The notes: generated by a model not told the origin, from the letters alone. A DNA stretch of 64,000 bases from Monoplex corrugatus (GCA_030674185.1 JAPXFY010000026.1:37607709-37671708), one strand, 5' to 3'. Counted from the stretch's first letter, positions 44,788 through 56,929 are shown. Numbers and translations are program-made.

Positions 44788-45265
44788 ACGCCATATGTGC
44801 TCCACCCAAACCTGCCAGCACTTCATCGCACTCAAGACAATTCCATAAGCATTCCACCCAATTCTACCAGTCATTGTCTCGTGGATTCTTTTAGTCTGCA
44901 ATAAACCCTATATATGCCGGCAATGTCTGGAAATGGTGACCTATAAAACACCGACAATGCCAGAATGATATGAGTATTAACCCTTTGACTCCAGTACTCT
45001 GTCCATCAACGTCCTGCATTGTTAACTAATGAACTATGCTAGTAATGCAAAAACTTAAACCTTTCATTCTCTCCCCCTTATCCACCATTTTGCGCATATA
45101 GGGTGAGGAAGACAAAGGGTAAGTTTTTGCAGTTGGTGGATAGGGTGCAGGAATCAAAGGGCTGAAAAGGGCAGGAAATAGGTCAGTTTTTTTACACAGG
45201 GGCTGAGACTAAACTCAAAACATCAGATCTTGATTCCATGGATCTATCAACACAGCCATCCAGCC
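44780..45265 (-). mobile_element. Family B SINE split by a TTAA hairpin
   Basis: The SINE body (44780-44975: 'tgctccacccaaacctgcca', 'gccggcaatgtctggaaatg') and head (45175-45265: 'aggtcagtttttttacacag', 'gagactaaactcaaaacatc', 'cagccatccagcc') are separated by a TTAA..CCCTTTGACTCC hairpin element at about 44978-45170. This is direct evidence that the hairpin family moved after the SINE. Confidence 0.78.
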
Positions 45266-45469
45266 TGCATGAAACCTGTGGCAACTTCTAATACAGCATT
45301 GTACATATTACTTTGGTTTAGAGTTTTTTTCAATGATATACTTAGTTATTGTCATCTTTAATCTCTGTTGTTGTTCTTTCATGATTATAATTTGTTACTC
45401 ATCTTTAGCTTCTATTGTAGTCTCTGTCAGAGTAAGCTCGCTTGAAAAAGTATTTAATATGATTCTCCT

Positions 45470-45620
45470 TCCCTCCTGACCTCTCTCGTTGTCTCTCACT
45501 CACTCTTCCTTTCTCTCTAGTGACCTCTTCTCCTCTTCTCCCTTTCTCTTTCATCCCCCCCCCCCTCTCTCTCTCTCTCAAGTTTTCCTCTCTCCATTTC
45601 TTTCTCTCTTTTCCTCTCCA
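45470..45620. repeat. TC-rich low-complexity tract
   Basis: CTCTCT and TTCCTCTCC sequence with a C-run at 45557-45566. No gene is seen in 45.27-46.05 kb. Confidence 0.85.
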
Positions 45621-46514
45621 AGCAACAGTGCCTTTGCATACACGGTAACCTTCACTCCAGCCTAACTAAAAACTATGCATTTTAAAATTAACAATACATA
45701 GAAATATTTCATAAAACTTTATCAAAATAGTTAAATGGGAGTAGAATATAAGAAACTTAACTTGAACCAAAAACAAAATTCAACACTTTTTCAACATGAT
45801 GGAACACAGAATCATTAAATACAATCTTACCAAAAACACAAATGTCACAAAACCCTATTTATCAAAATCATGAATTTCAAATCTACAAATCACAGACCAA
45901 CCAAACACATACACACACACGCACACACACGAACTAAGTACAGCCAGCCGACAATACAAATTTACACAGGAAAGGTACCCAGGTCCACCCAAAGCCGGGC
46001 CACCCCAAAGTTCAAACGGCTGAGTCCCTGGCACAACAAAAACCATGGACGACGTATGTTACAACATTCCCATTGTTGGAACCACTATTACCGAGACCAG
46101 TGGGGGGCTATAACAGTGGAAAGACACAATTGACCATTCAGATCCTAGACTACTACGACTACTACTAGGAATTGTTAAAGAAAAATAAAACTTGGGTTGT
46201 CACGATGAACTAAACTCAGCCATGACCAAGTCGCTGAAGTTTTCTTAAACACGTAGTTTGCTAGGAACTACTGAGAAACTAATACCTGGGAGGGCAAGCA
46301 CAATGAATTAAACTCGCTGTGATTTTATGGAGTTATTCAGGTCTTACCAGTACAAGTGCTGGGAGCTATTGACAAAAAGTTTTTAATTATATACATCAGG
46401 AGGGCAGCATAATGAATACAAACGCCGCGGTGATTAAACAACTGACCACTGAGGTCACACCACAATGAACCCTAAGGACAATATATGGGGGGTGGGGGGG
46501 GGTTCAGCATGATT

Positions 46515-46655
46515 ACTCCTTTGACTCCCGCACTTTATCCGCCAGCATTTTGGGTTGTCAACCATGCTAGCAAAGCAAAAACTTAACCCTTTGACTCCCT
46601 CGCCCTATCCATCTAAGTTTTTGCAGTTGGTGGACAGGGTGCAGGAGTCAAAGGA
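46515..46655. mobile_element. TTAA-type hairpin (MITE-like)
   Basis: 'cctttgactcccgcacttta', 'gccagcattttgggttgtca', 'taaccctttgactccctcgc' and the return arm 'gtggacagggtgcaggagtc' + 'aaagga'. Confidence 0.75.
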
Positions 46656-46769
46656 TACTTTGCTTGATTTTTTTTCAACTGGGGCCCATCTACTGCTTGG
46701 AACTATAGGGAAAATGAAACAGAAAAAAGATACTACTGACTACTGAAGTCCACTACTACTACTATACGC

Positions 46770-47080
46770 AGGAGTTTGGAGTTTGTTCAGAAGGGATTCC
46801 AGAGCTCTAACCAAATCTGCTAAAAATTATATGCCAGACTCCTTAAGCCCTAAGCTCAAATGCCCAAGCCCCTGCCGCATCAAAAGCAAAATCCTTTTAT
46901 GTGTTGGCAAGGTCTTGAAATGGGAAACCACTGACAGAGTAGGACAGGGCGTAAGAAATAGGAAGATGAAACCACCTGTATGACTGAAGCATTACGATGG
47001 GTAGCCAACAGGCCAAGTTTTTTATGTTATAAGCTGGGATTAAACCCAAGACATCAGATCTGAGTCCATGTAGGGACAGC
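46770..47080 (-). mobile_element. Family B SINE
   Basis: 'gagtttggagtttgttcaga', 'agggattccagagctctaac', 'gttggcaaggtcttgaaatg', 'tacgatgggtagccaacagg' and the head 'aagctgggattaaacccaag'. Confidence 0.78.
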
Positions 47081-47717
47081 ATAAACAATCAATTTGGCAC
47101 TGATTTAAGATACTGAATCACAGAGGTCCTACTACTATTACCAAAACAGAGACAGAGACTGAGAGAGAATATATATATTAGCTGTGATGAAAGAACTGAC
47201 CACTAAAGTCCCACTACAAGCAACTGTAAAGAAAATATACCTAGGTTGTAGCAGAATAATGACATAAGGCCGTGACTTAACTACTGAGTCAATGAGATCC
47301 TCTACTGCTAGGAACATGTAAAAGATAAAAGTGAAATATACAACTGACCACTGAGATACTACTAAAATTACTACTATTACTACTACTACTATGAACTCTT
47401 GAGAAAACACACCCGGGTATGGTGTACCACAATGATTAAACTCTGCTGTAAGTATATACTGAAAGTACAAAGTCCCTGACACATCAAGGTTCAGGTTCAT
47501 ATTGCTTAAAGCCCAGCCGGCTACTAGAGCCATATCAGATCAAAACCTAAATAGGTAGCACACCACTACAAGGAAACTACTTGGATCTGTATGAAAACTA
47601 TAAGACTAAAGGGTGAAAAATACAATGGACTACTTAAGATCCTACTACTACTACTCTACTTTTACTACTACATCTACTGTGAGCAGTAGGGAAAATATAC
47701 TTGGGGACAACACAGTT

Positions 47718-47883
47718 ATTAACCCTTGGCTCTCTCACCCTGACCCACCAGCTTCCTGCATTATCAGCTCTGAGGGCGGACCAAAAACTTGACCCTTTCA
47801 CTCCCCTTACCATATCCACCAGCTTCCCGCACTGAGGGAAAGAACACAGTTTAAGTTTCCGCGACTGGTGTGAAAGGGTTAAG
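47718..47883. mobile_element. TTAA-bounded hairpin (MITE-like), extended
   Basis: TTAACCCTTGGCTCTCTCAC at the left and GGTGTGAAAGGGTTAA at the right, with an internal copy 'gaccctttcactccccttac'. Confidence 0.75.
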
Positions 47884-48297
47884 TTATTGAGTCCCCCCCC
47901 CCTTCCACACATCAAAAGCTGTAGGACAAATGACGCACCATTATATGGACCCTTGGGAATATTTAGTTTCCTGCAAAAAGGTGGCAAGCGGTAAAGAAAG
48001 GGTGTTATATTGTGTTGACCAAAGAGAACAAAGTATACTAGTACTATAATTATTACCAGGTACCCTCCGGCGAAAAAAAGTGCCTTGCCACTGCATTATA
48101 CTGTGGACAAAGGATGGCGTATTGTGTAGACCCATAGCACTGAAGTATGCTAGTTACTAATACCGCCCTCCAGCGAAAAGGTACCACTGTTATGGACACT
48201 AAGAAAACACCTGAAACAACTGTGTCTGGAAATCTGAGAGCAGATTCATGTCTCTAGACACTTCAGTCCTTTTTATGCGCTCTGATTTTCTCCGGTA

Positions 48298-48462
48298 CTG
48301 TATTGTGTTGTGTTGCCGAGTATTGTGTTGCAGAGCATTGTGTTGTGTTGCCGAGTATTGTGTTGTATTGCAGAGTATTGTGTTGTATTGCAGAGTATTG
48401 TGTTGTATTTGCAGAGTATTGTGCTGTATTGCAGAGTATTGTGTTGTATTGCAGAGTTGAAT
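48298..48462. repeat. 18-bp minisatellite
   Basis: The unit 'gtattgtgttgtattgcaga' (about 18 bases in register, with GCCGA/GCAGA variants) is repeated about nine times. A related single copy is near 48800. Confidence 0.92.
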
Positions 48463-49374
48463 TTTACTGTTCTGTATGCACCTGATTTTCTTCTACCTCC
48501 CCTCCCCTGACTGTCCCAGCCTCAACACTGCTTTTTGTGGCATAGATCGTCCTAATGCCCCTTACTCTGTCCCTATAACACACCACCAACCCCAATTTCC
48601 TTCAGTCAAAGTACCAGTGCCAAGATGCCCACGGGAACCAGAGATGTCAAACCCACCATCAGATCGCCCACCAGGGGAGACCCTGCACTGTTGCTGGGTC
48701 ACTTTAGTGAAGTTACCTTTTCTTGCACATACTTCCTCCTGTGCTGTCTTGTGTTACAGTGTAGTGTATTTTATTTCAGTGTTGTTTGTATCACTGTGTT
48801 GTATTGCCGAGTATTGTATTCTCCTGTATTCTGTGACACTGGATTTTCTGTGCATGTGAACTTCTGGCAGCTTTCCGTAGAGAGTGTCAGCATACATAGC
48901 GCCACCAATTCTCTCCCTTAGTTTTTCATGTGTGTAATTTCTATGTGTACTTCTGTTTACCAATTAGACTTTCTACAGAATTTTAACAACAGCATATTTA
49001 TCATATTCATTTTTTTTTTTATCTATCATTGCTACAGGGTCTTATATGCACTGAAAAAATGCTAACATAAAACCTCAGATTTATCATCTCATCCAAAACG
49101 TTCAAGTCCTTGGCAAAACAAAAGCAGTGGATGCATTTGATTACACTGCAGTCACCACAATTACATGAACCCATGGGAAAATATACAAGTGAAAGATTTA
49201 TACAACAGGCCACTGAGGTCTTACTACTGCTTCTAGTAGGAACTGTGCAGAAATCTATAACCCAGGCGACTTAATGATTAAACTCAGCCATAATTGAATT
49301 AAAACACTGAAATACCAAAGTCCTAATATTGCTATGCACTAAAGAAAAATTACACCCGTAAAACCGTACAAAGA

Positions 49375-49540
49375 TTAACCTTCTGATTCTTGCACCCTAT
49401 CAACCACCTGCTCCCTCACCCTATGCAGGAAGCTTGATGGATGGGATAATGGAGTCAAAGAGTTAAGTTTTTGCTTTGATAGTATGGCTGACAATGCTGG
49501 ATGCTGTTTGACAGGGTGTGGGAGTCAAAGGGTTAAATGA
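49375..49540. mobile_element. TTAA-type hairpin (MITE-like), extended
   Basis: 'ttaaccttctgattcttgca', 'ctatgcaggaagcttgatgg', 'aatggagtcaaagagttaag', and a second return arm 'gggtgtgggagtcaaagggt' + 'taa'. Confidence 0.75.
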
Positions 49541-49589
49541 GCCTGTTCTGTACGGGCTCAAGTAATCTGAGAAATAACTACTGATGTAT

Positions 49590-49655
49590 TCAGGTGGAGC
49601 GCATATGCAACTGTCAGGGTGCATTAATTCTATATCGAACAAGCTGGAAACTTCT
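49590..49655 (+). mobile_element. Family B SINE 3' fragment
   Basis: 'aggtggagcgcatatgcaac', 'tgtcagggtgcattaattct' and 'gaacaagctggaaactt'. Confidence 0.6.
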
Positions 49656-49768
49656 ATAACATTTGGTTTTCTTGTAACCCCATGAACTTTCTGCAGAAGC
49701 TTGTGGATAGGCCAAGAGAGTCAAAGTGTTCAAAACAGATATTCTGCCAGAGACAATTCTTTTGGTGT

Positions 49769-49771
<3 letters not shown>

Positions 49772-49845
<74 letters not shown>
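49772..49845. repeat. (TG)n microsatellite
   Basis: About 36 uninterrupted TG units. 49.85-50.8 kb has no recognised gene, apart from a short (CA)n at 50256-50285 and a G-run at 50571-50584. Confidence 0.96.
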
Positions 49846-49847
<2 letters not shown>

Positions 49848-50828
49848 TTGTTCACTTGTGCACATGCACATATCAACCTTCAGTAATTCTGAACATACGT
49901 CTTGTAATGTTCACAGCTCTTCAGGCTCAACTTCACCAATGAAGGAAATGAGTACCTATTAATGCTCTCATTGCTATAATTATTGGTAACTATTACTATT
50001 CACAGCTTGCTCCTTGACTGTAAGTGGGCTCTAAGTGAAGTCAGGATATAAGTCCTTCAGAAGAGATCTGTGCACACTTCATATGTGTTACTATCACAGG
50101 TCTGATCATCTCTGGGCAATTTCTTTTGAAGCATCAACTCTGGTTCAAAGTAACAGAAAAAAAGATATATACACAAATTATGAGGAAAAAAAGGACATGT
50201 AGACACACATGTATACTAAACACAAACACACATACATGCATGCACAAACACTCATATGCACACACACACACACACACACACACACTTCGGTATAAAGAAA
50301 ATGTGTGCAATTTTCTTCTGTGTCTTTGGAACTGGAGTATTAGTTTTGGCTAGTTTACTGTTCATTTCAACTTACTTGATGTATATTTTCTTTTGTTATC
50401 ATGTAACTGGAGTATTGGTAATTGGTTTTTCTTCATTTGATGTTCATTTCAACTTACTTAGATTTATTTACTTTTCAAGTAATTCATTCAGATGCTAGGT
50501 CTATTCATTTTCATTTTATGTTTCTGGAATTCTAAATGTTATTTATTCTTATATATTTCTAGCTGTAACTGGGGGGGGGGGGGGTGTTAAGTGATTGGGA
50601 GGTGATGATTAAATAGCTTTTCTGTACGGTTCCATTACATCTAGATCTACTGTATTAAAAATAGGCTATTTTTTAAAAATGTGTCCATTGCAGCACGTAA
50701 GCATACATGAGTCCTACATTCCACACATCACAACAACCTTGTAAAGTAAACCCTAACAAGAAATACCCCGTTGTATGCAAACATTTTGTGTAAAGCAATC
50801 CTCCCCTCTTCTTACAGTAAATACTCAC

Positions 50829-50913
50829 AGCACAACAGGAGAAGCAGACGACAGATGAGCCAGGGGGCGATAATCCTCCTTGACCTTGTCATCGCGGCGC
50901 GTGGAGAGAACAT
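50829..50913 (-). CDS. Notch: Candidate Notch exon 1: start codon and signal peptide
   Basis: A minus-strand ATG at 50913-50911 opens 28 codons plus one base. It ends at the strong donor TGCT|GTGAGT (50829/50828) in phase 1, the phase used by most EGF introns of this gene. The peptide is basic then hydrophobic (TRSRR, then APWLICRLLLLLC), a typical signal peptide for export to the cell surface. A second in-frame ATG at 50892-50890 has the better context (GCCGCGATGA) and would remove seven residues. An in-frame TAG at 50946-50944 closes the frame upstream. It is on the correct strand, and it is the only such exon seen upstream of the EGFs. Nothing but order, phase and peptide type ties it to Notch. 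Confidence 0.6.
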
Positions 50914-53900
50914 GACCTCCTCACGTCTGCTTGACACATTGCTCTAGGCCTACTGTTTTTTAGCAAGTTTTCCACACACGTTCTCGCTACTTTCAGCGCC
51001 TAGAACCTATTCCTCTGGCTCAAACATGTGCGTTGCTGGTCGAAGACGGACGTGCAGTCAAATATGAAAGATGACCACGATCACATGTTCACTGAGCGGA
51101 GGTAATGTAGATCTAAACATCTGGACACACGTTTAACGATCCAAAATGGATAAAGTTTGTAAATCTGATTGGTCAGTTTATTATTTTTTCTCCAAGTCCA
51201 CACTTGATTCAAACGTCTCCACACAATTTCCCATTTGCCTACATTCTTTTTGTTCTGCAAACTGTCTTGAGGACTTTCACAGCAATAACTGCTAGTCTTG
51301 ATCTTGTTATAAGATCTATTTAAATGCCTCGGCTCCGGATTCCTTTAATTTTAAATGTGCTCTGTAAGTACATGACTGAAAGACAGATATAATACCTCCA
51401 AATATATGCATTTTTATTTTAGGTGTTATTTAATTGGAGTATGGTACTTGGTAGGGTAAATTTACGTATTATAATTCTGTCATAGATGATTTTGTGTCAT
51501 CCGCTAGCAGAGTTGTTTCCCTTGGGTTGAAAATGTTGGATAGATCTCGTTTAAAATGTTGGGATATGATTCTAATAAGCTTACAGGATATTTTCATTTT
51601 TGTGACACTATTATTATTCGAACTGAATAAATAGGTTAAAATCTGCAAAGATTGAACTAAATGGATGATTGAACAGCAATTTACAGAGCCGATAGTCACA
51701 TCATAGTGATTTCCCATGATCCTCGAAATAATTGTTTACAAACCGCTGCCACGGTCTGTCGAACAGCTGGGAGGCTGAGCAGCTGCGTTGAGTGTCAATT
51801 GACGCCCTGAAATAATAATCCTGATCTAGGTATAGTTTAGTCTATAGATACATTTTAATTCTATTCTTCCAATTTAAAAGGAAATTTTACTGGGCACTCA
51901 ATATAGTGAAAAGCTAAAAACGACAATGGAATAGATCTGAACTCAATGGGTGATCGTAAGCTATCGCTACTGGCATTGGTATGGAAGGAAATGTATGAAA
52001 GCAGCACCTTTATGTTCGGATATAAGGATTTGTTTATTTTATTCCTGCAAGGATTGTAAGGATTCATTCAACCTCTAAGAAAGAAAGTAGAGGAAGAAGA
52101 GAGACAAGGCATAGAAAACAATGCAAGCTTATGATTATAACGTGTTTTAATAACATTTGGTGTGTCTCATAAAGGATAACAAATGTGTTGATGGGTTGTG
52201 AAATTTAAGTAAATGATAAGTGTTGATACTGGACCTAATGTTTGATTTTGTAATTGTCGTTTAAACCAGTTTATTTTATTATCCTAGTTGGTTGTGCGGT
52301 ATACTCAGTTATACCAGTTATAATATAAATAGTATTGTTTTGGTGGACTGCATAACTTTATTGACTAATTCATTATAGTAAATTATGTGTCAAGTTACCT
52401 TGTTCTATTATTTACATGAATTTAAGATGTGCAACTAATTCTACAATAGGCAATATTTGCTGTTTATTGTATGTACTATAAGGACTGGTGGAATTGTTTA
52501 ATTTGGATAACACCTGAAGGATTGGTGGGCTTTTAATTGGTAGACATATAGCTCGAACAAGTTGTTAGGAGATAACAGAGATTTTGGCCTAAACATGCGG
52601 CGTCTGGTAGGACATGTTAAGTTTGTGAAGAACTTCAAATGATATGTAGCGTAATTTAGTGGGTTTCCTCCATTTGGTAAGCCCAGATCAATCATTAAAG
52701 CATAAAGGAACAAAACGAAGTCTTGTATACCTTTCTTAATGGTAAATTAGATAAGATTACCAGTAATGAGGTTAGTACTTTATGGCTAACCAAAGTCACA
52801 CAGCTCCTTATTTAAGACAAAAGATGTATTTTGTTCATTTTAGAATAATACTAAAATGTTGTATATGAAATCCTTAATTGTTGTTTTTACTGTCTTATCC
52901 AGGGTTACCTTAGCTGAACTACAGTACTGACCGTACCTGACTCTGACAGTCCTGATGTTGTAGTTATAATTTAAACATTGTTCTCATATAAAACTGTATT
53001 GTTGTTCTTTTTTGTTCTTATTAAATAATTTCAAATGATTTGTTGAATCTGGTGGACTCCATTATGTAAGAAAGAGCATCGGACTCACACTCGTTACACA
53101 GAATTGAAAATTAATTTGATTCCTTTCCACTTCAAGTCCACATAAATGAGGCCTAGACAAAAACTTGAAAAAGGCACCAGTTTTCATTCTTAAGGGCTAA
53201 TCTTGTTCAATTTATTAGATCTCGTTCTCTTGCACGCTAAATTGTCTAGCAGCTCATTTCACCACGGGTCTCTTGCACGCTGAATTGTCTAGCAGCTCAT
53301 TTCACCACGGGCAGTTTTTATACAATTACCATGCTGAAATCCATTAAATAAATCGTTCCTGGAATCGAGATTAGAGTCTAGACCTCGGGTTTCTTTCAAC
53401 CTTACCCGCATATCTGTCCCGTGAATTTTCTACCGCCTTGTTCAAGAGAGAGACGTTTTTCTCTTAGAGACGGGGGACTGTTCAGACTGTTCCCCCTCCA
53501 CATGTTTCCTATTGTCATTCGCCGTCCCTCTGAAAGTCAAAGACGGTATTTTGCGTCTAGGAAAAGTAAAAGGGGGTGGATGGGGCATGAGTTAGGCTAG
53601 GCAGGGGGTAGGGGCTGGGGTATGGCGACGGTAGTGGCGTTCTCTCTTGGGAAGAGAGACATGGAAAAGGGAGTTGTGGGGTTATAAGTAATGTAAAAAG
53701 CAGACGACAGGTGGTTACCAAATGTCGGCCAGGTCACACGCTTGTGATAACTGCAACCGTCTGTCACTCGTGTAATAAATTTAAAATCCCCAAGGTCGCT
53801 GCTGCATGTGCAGGAATGTTTTCGTTTTCATTTACGAACCTGTATCTTTGCCCGCAAACAAACCGGTTCTCTTCAATCCTACATAAATACTAGGAAACTA

Positions 53901-54849
53901 AACGCGATCTTAAGCGTAATTGTGTTGTATGAAATCTTACCCTTCACTGCACTGTAGACATCTTTGAATACTAAGAAATATGATAATACGCTTAACTGCG
54001 ACATATGAACTGCTGCTACACTTCAGTGCACCGCAAACATGTGGACTTGCTGCTGTATTTACTTGAACTCCTGAATACTCAAAACAATGAAGAAATATAT
54101 TGGTGTTCATTAAAAAAAAATGTTCTGCACATGGTGAACAAACGATCTCAATTAGTCTAGTAAGAGTTCGATTAAATACTTGTGACTGTGAATACCATAC
54201 ACTCATGAATTATAGACGCTAAACGAATCTGACACAAAAAGAATAGTGACAGCAGCCGGTTTCACTTTCAATTCCTATCCAGCAGATTCTAATACTGACG
54301 AAATGTAGGCCTACTACTAGATCTAGTACGACTGTTAAAAAGTGAAGATGGTAATACGCATGTCGAATCAGTATATCCCTATAATAGCGAAATAATTAAA
54401 GAGATTGGTTAAGAAGTTATTCGAGACTGAGTATGCCTTAGTCTGTGGTGAATATGCACACTCAAGATCAGAAATGCCATAGTCTGTGTTGTAAATATGC
54501 TTGAGCAATTTGCTGTTTGATTTTATTGTTACCAAGGAATATGATGATGATGACACACTGGTTCACTTAAACTCCCAACACTGAAAAAAAAAAAAACCCG
54601 GTAAATCAGTCTATTGGGGTCTGAACAAGGAGAAGAAAAGTTCTAAGCCAATTATCCTAATACTAATAGTAATACGAGATTGGTCATATACTTGAGATTG
54701 TGGACACCACAAAGATGAGAAAAATACACGGAATGATATGATACTAAGAAACAATATACTAATGACTGCGAAATGGACACCTCTTCTCAAAAGATAAAAT
54801 CACAACCTGTTAAGCAATGCCATCCTAAACTCTGACGGAACATATGATG
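50914..54849. other. Repeat-poor, AT-rich region upstream of exon 1
   Basis: About 3.9 kb almost free of microsatellites and of families A-E, in sharp contrast to the rest of the window. It should contain the 5' untranslated part of exon 1 and proximal promoter. An inverted CCAAT box (gattggtcag, about 51161-51170) lies 250 bases upstream of the start codon. No TATA box or coding exon is certain. Confidence 0.5.
53226..53311. repeat. 43-bp tandem duplication
   Basis: 'tctcttgcacgctaaattgt' + 'ctagcagctcatttcaccac' + 'ggg' occurs twice with one difference (A to G). Confidence 0.93.
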
Positions 54850-54931
54850 CTAACCCTTTCACTCTCTCATCCTGTCCACCACTCTCCTGCAGGAAATTTG
54901 AGGTTTGGGTAAGGGAGTGAAAGGGTTAAGG
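54850..54931. mobile_element. TTAA-type hairpin (MITE-like)
   Basis: CTAACCCTTTCACTCTCTCA at the left, TAAGGGAGTGAAAGGGTTAA at the right, and a central CTCCTGCAGGAA palindrome. Confidence 0.75.
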
Positions 54932-56264
54932 GAATAGCTTCAAATATCCTGCCTGCTGATAGATGATAGGCCTGTGTGGTAATACACACTCCCCATCTAA
55001 TTACTCTGATCACGGTCCACAAGATTCTTTTCCTTATTCTCCCCTCCCCCACCCCCCTAGTGAAACTTGAAACTGGGACCTTCCTTCCTTCTTCACTTCT
55101 GGACCTCTTTCTTGTACTTCTTCTTTTTCAAGGTCTAGCATTTAGTTGGTCATACTTGTTTCCTCCCCCCAGCCCTCCCAGCTCCCTGAGAAGTAACTAA
55201 GATCAAATAACGTGCTGACGCATGGGATAGTATGTAGGTATGCACTAAAAGCCCATGATGACACTGATGTATTTTCTGGTCTACAGGGGTATCATAGTTA
55301 CAGCAGACATTTTATATTCCACTGTACACACTTTTTCATTCATGAAACACTTTACAATCAACAATTACTTCTTTTTTTTTTTTTAACTTACTGGCTGAAA
55401 CATTTTAAACAAACAAAAATCCAGCTCTCCCTCCCTCCATAAATAAAATGGAGTTTAACGACTGACACTTAAAAAAATGATTAAGTTTAGGCCTACTGGA
55501 TCTTTGAGCCATGCTAACAATTTATTTTCTTCTTTGTTCCGCTAAATTGTTTTGTTTGCATTTTTTTTAAATACCCTTTTTGTTTGCTTTTTTTTTCCTT
55601 TTTTCCTTTTTGGGTTTTTCTTCATTTTAAAAGAATTTCATTTCAATGGTAGAAGTCTGGCTTTAGATCATAACCTGTAGTTATTCGACGTTCCCAACTT
55701 GTTTTACATGAAAACCCACGAAAGACTTGCGCAAGGAAAGTAGGGCTGGACGCACACAGCATATCCTCCCTGAGTTAAACCCACATATTCGGGAGCTACA
55801 GAAGCAAAAAGCCTCCTTTGAAAAATGTTGAGCCCCTATACAATTCACTGTGTGAAGTGAAAGCAAGCGCCCTGATTCATAAGTAGATCCCATGAATGTG
55901 TGGGCTGCCAACTGCACTGAAAGCGAGAGACCAAATACCATGCTCTGGATTATCAAACTTTGAAAGCTTCCCAAAATTTAATGCAAAGTTTGTCCGTGGG
56001 ACATTGGGGCCGTTCTTTTTTAAATAGTGTTCAGTGGGACACTGTGCTCACTCCTTTATAAACATTCTTCATTATTTGTTACATACTTTGGCGGTTACTG
56101 GTGTATGTCATTTACATATATAGCCTATATAAAAAAAAAAAAAGGGGGGGGCCGATTTTTTTTTCATTTTTGCCAAATTGCCTGAATATTAAGGCCTACA
56201 TATTTTATAAAGACCGATATCATTTGAAGTCTTTCTCACACCACAGTTCTTTCTTTGCCTACAG

Positions 56265-56349
56265 GAGACAAATCCTGAAGTCACCTAAGCAGACTACCAA
56301 GCAACAAAAGTTCGTATCAGCTGCTGAAAAAGATGTCATAGGCCTACAT
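56265..56349 (+). other. Candidate exon of an unrecognised plus-strand gene
   Basis: A pyrimidine-rich acceptor (TTCTTTCTTTGCCTACAG, ending 56264) and a consensus donor (CAT|GTAAGT, 56349/56350) enclose 85 bases. One frame is open: RQILKSPKQTTKQQKF, VSAAEKDVIGLH, Lys/Gln-rich. No homology is recognised, and it may be chance or an untranslated exon. 54.93-56.2 kb otherwise shows nothing recognisable. Confidence 0.25.
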
Positions 56350-56929
56350 GTAAGTAAAGGACGCCCAATTGGAGGTAAAACACACCCCAACATCTTAACT
56401 GCGCAGAAAGTTTTTGAGACCTTTCTATTTTGAAAAATTAGTTGTTGTTTTTTTAGTATTACTGCAGAAAGGAAAATCAACACCATAAAGATTTTTTTTT
56501 AAAGTCTGGATTTGAGGGGACGGACAGGCAATGGGATAGGTAAACCCAAACCCCACTGGAAAAAAATCCTGACATCAGAAACTGGGTCTGGTTATCCACA
56601 ATGAGAAAAGAAATCAAACTGATTCTGCATAGATGCCTGTTTCTTCACAGACAAATGGATGGAACTACACCACAACTAACACCGAGAAAAGCGAAGAAAA
56701 ATAAATTTCCTAAAATCAGAACCGGAGTCTGATTATCCACCAGTAATGCATCACAAATTGTCTGATTCTTCTCTGCACAAACCAAAGACACAGACTTCTG
56801 TCACACCAAGTCTGAACTGTGGCAGCAAAAGGAAAAAACAAAACCACACACAAACACACAGAGAAAATGTTCAAAGAAACACACACGTCTGCATCCCACA
56901 CGACCCAAGACGTGGAAGTTGACTGGCCC

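Larger units (their letters stand above)
46060..47720. repeat. Decayed tandem repeat with CTACTACTAC core
   Basis: A unit of about 95-150 bases recurs: 'gaccactgaggtcctactac', 'tactactaggaactattgag', 'aaaatatacctgggtgg', 'gcacaatgattaaactcagc', 'tgtgattaaa'. Clear units are near 46140, 46265, 46360, 46440, 46735, 47190, 47285, 47385 and 47640, with later ones at 48160 and 49210. Hairpin elements (46515-46655, 47718-47883) and a family B SINE (46770-47080) interrupt it. Confidence 0.7.

Noticed and set aside
49019..49213. Cys-rich minus-strand frame SCNCGDCS..CIHCFC
   Set aside because: Not EGF spacing. It lies in the decayed CTACTAC array and has no supporting splice sites.
50951..50985. Possible CSL site TGTGGAAAA upstream of exon 1
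   Set aside because: It does not fit YGTGRGAA at the sixth base.
55681..55974. 97-codon minus-strand frame
   Set aside because: No recognisable domain or splice signals, and length not beyond chance. Kept only as unassigned.
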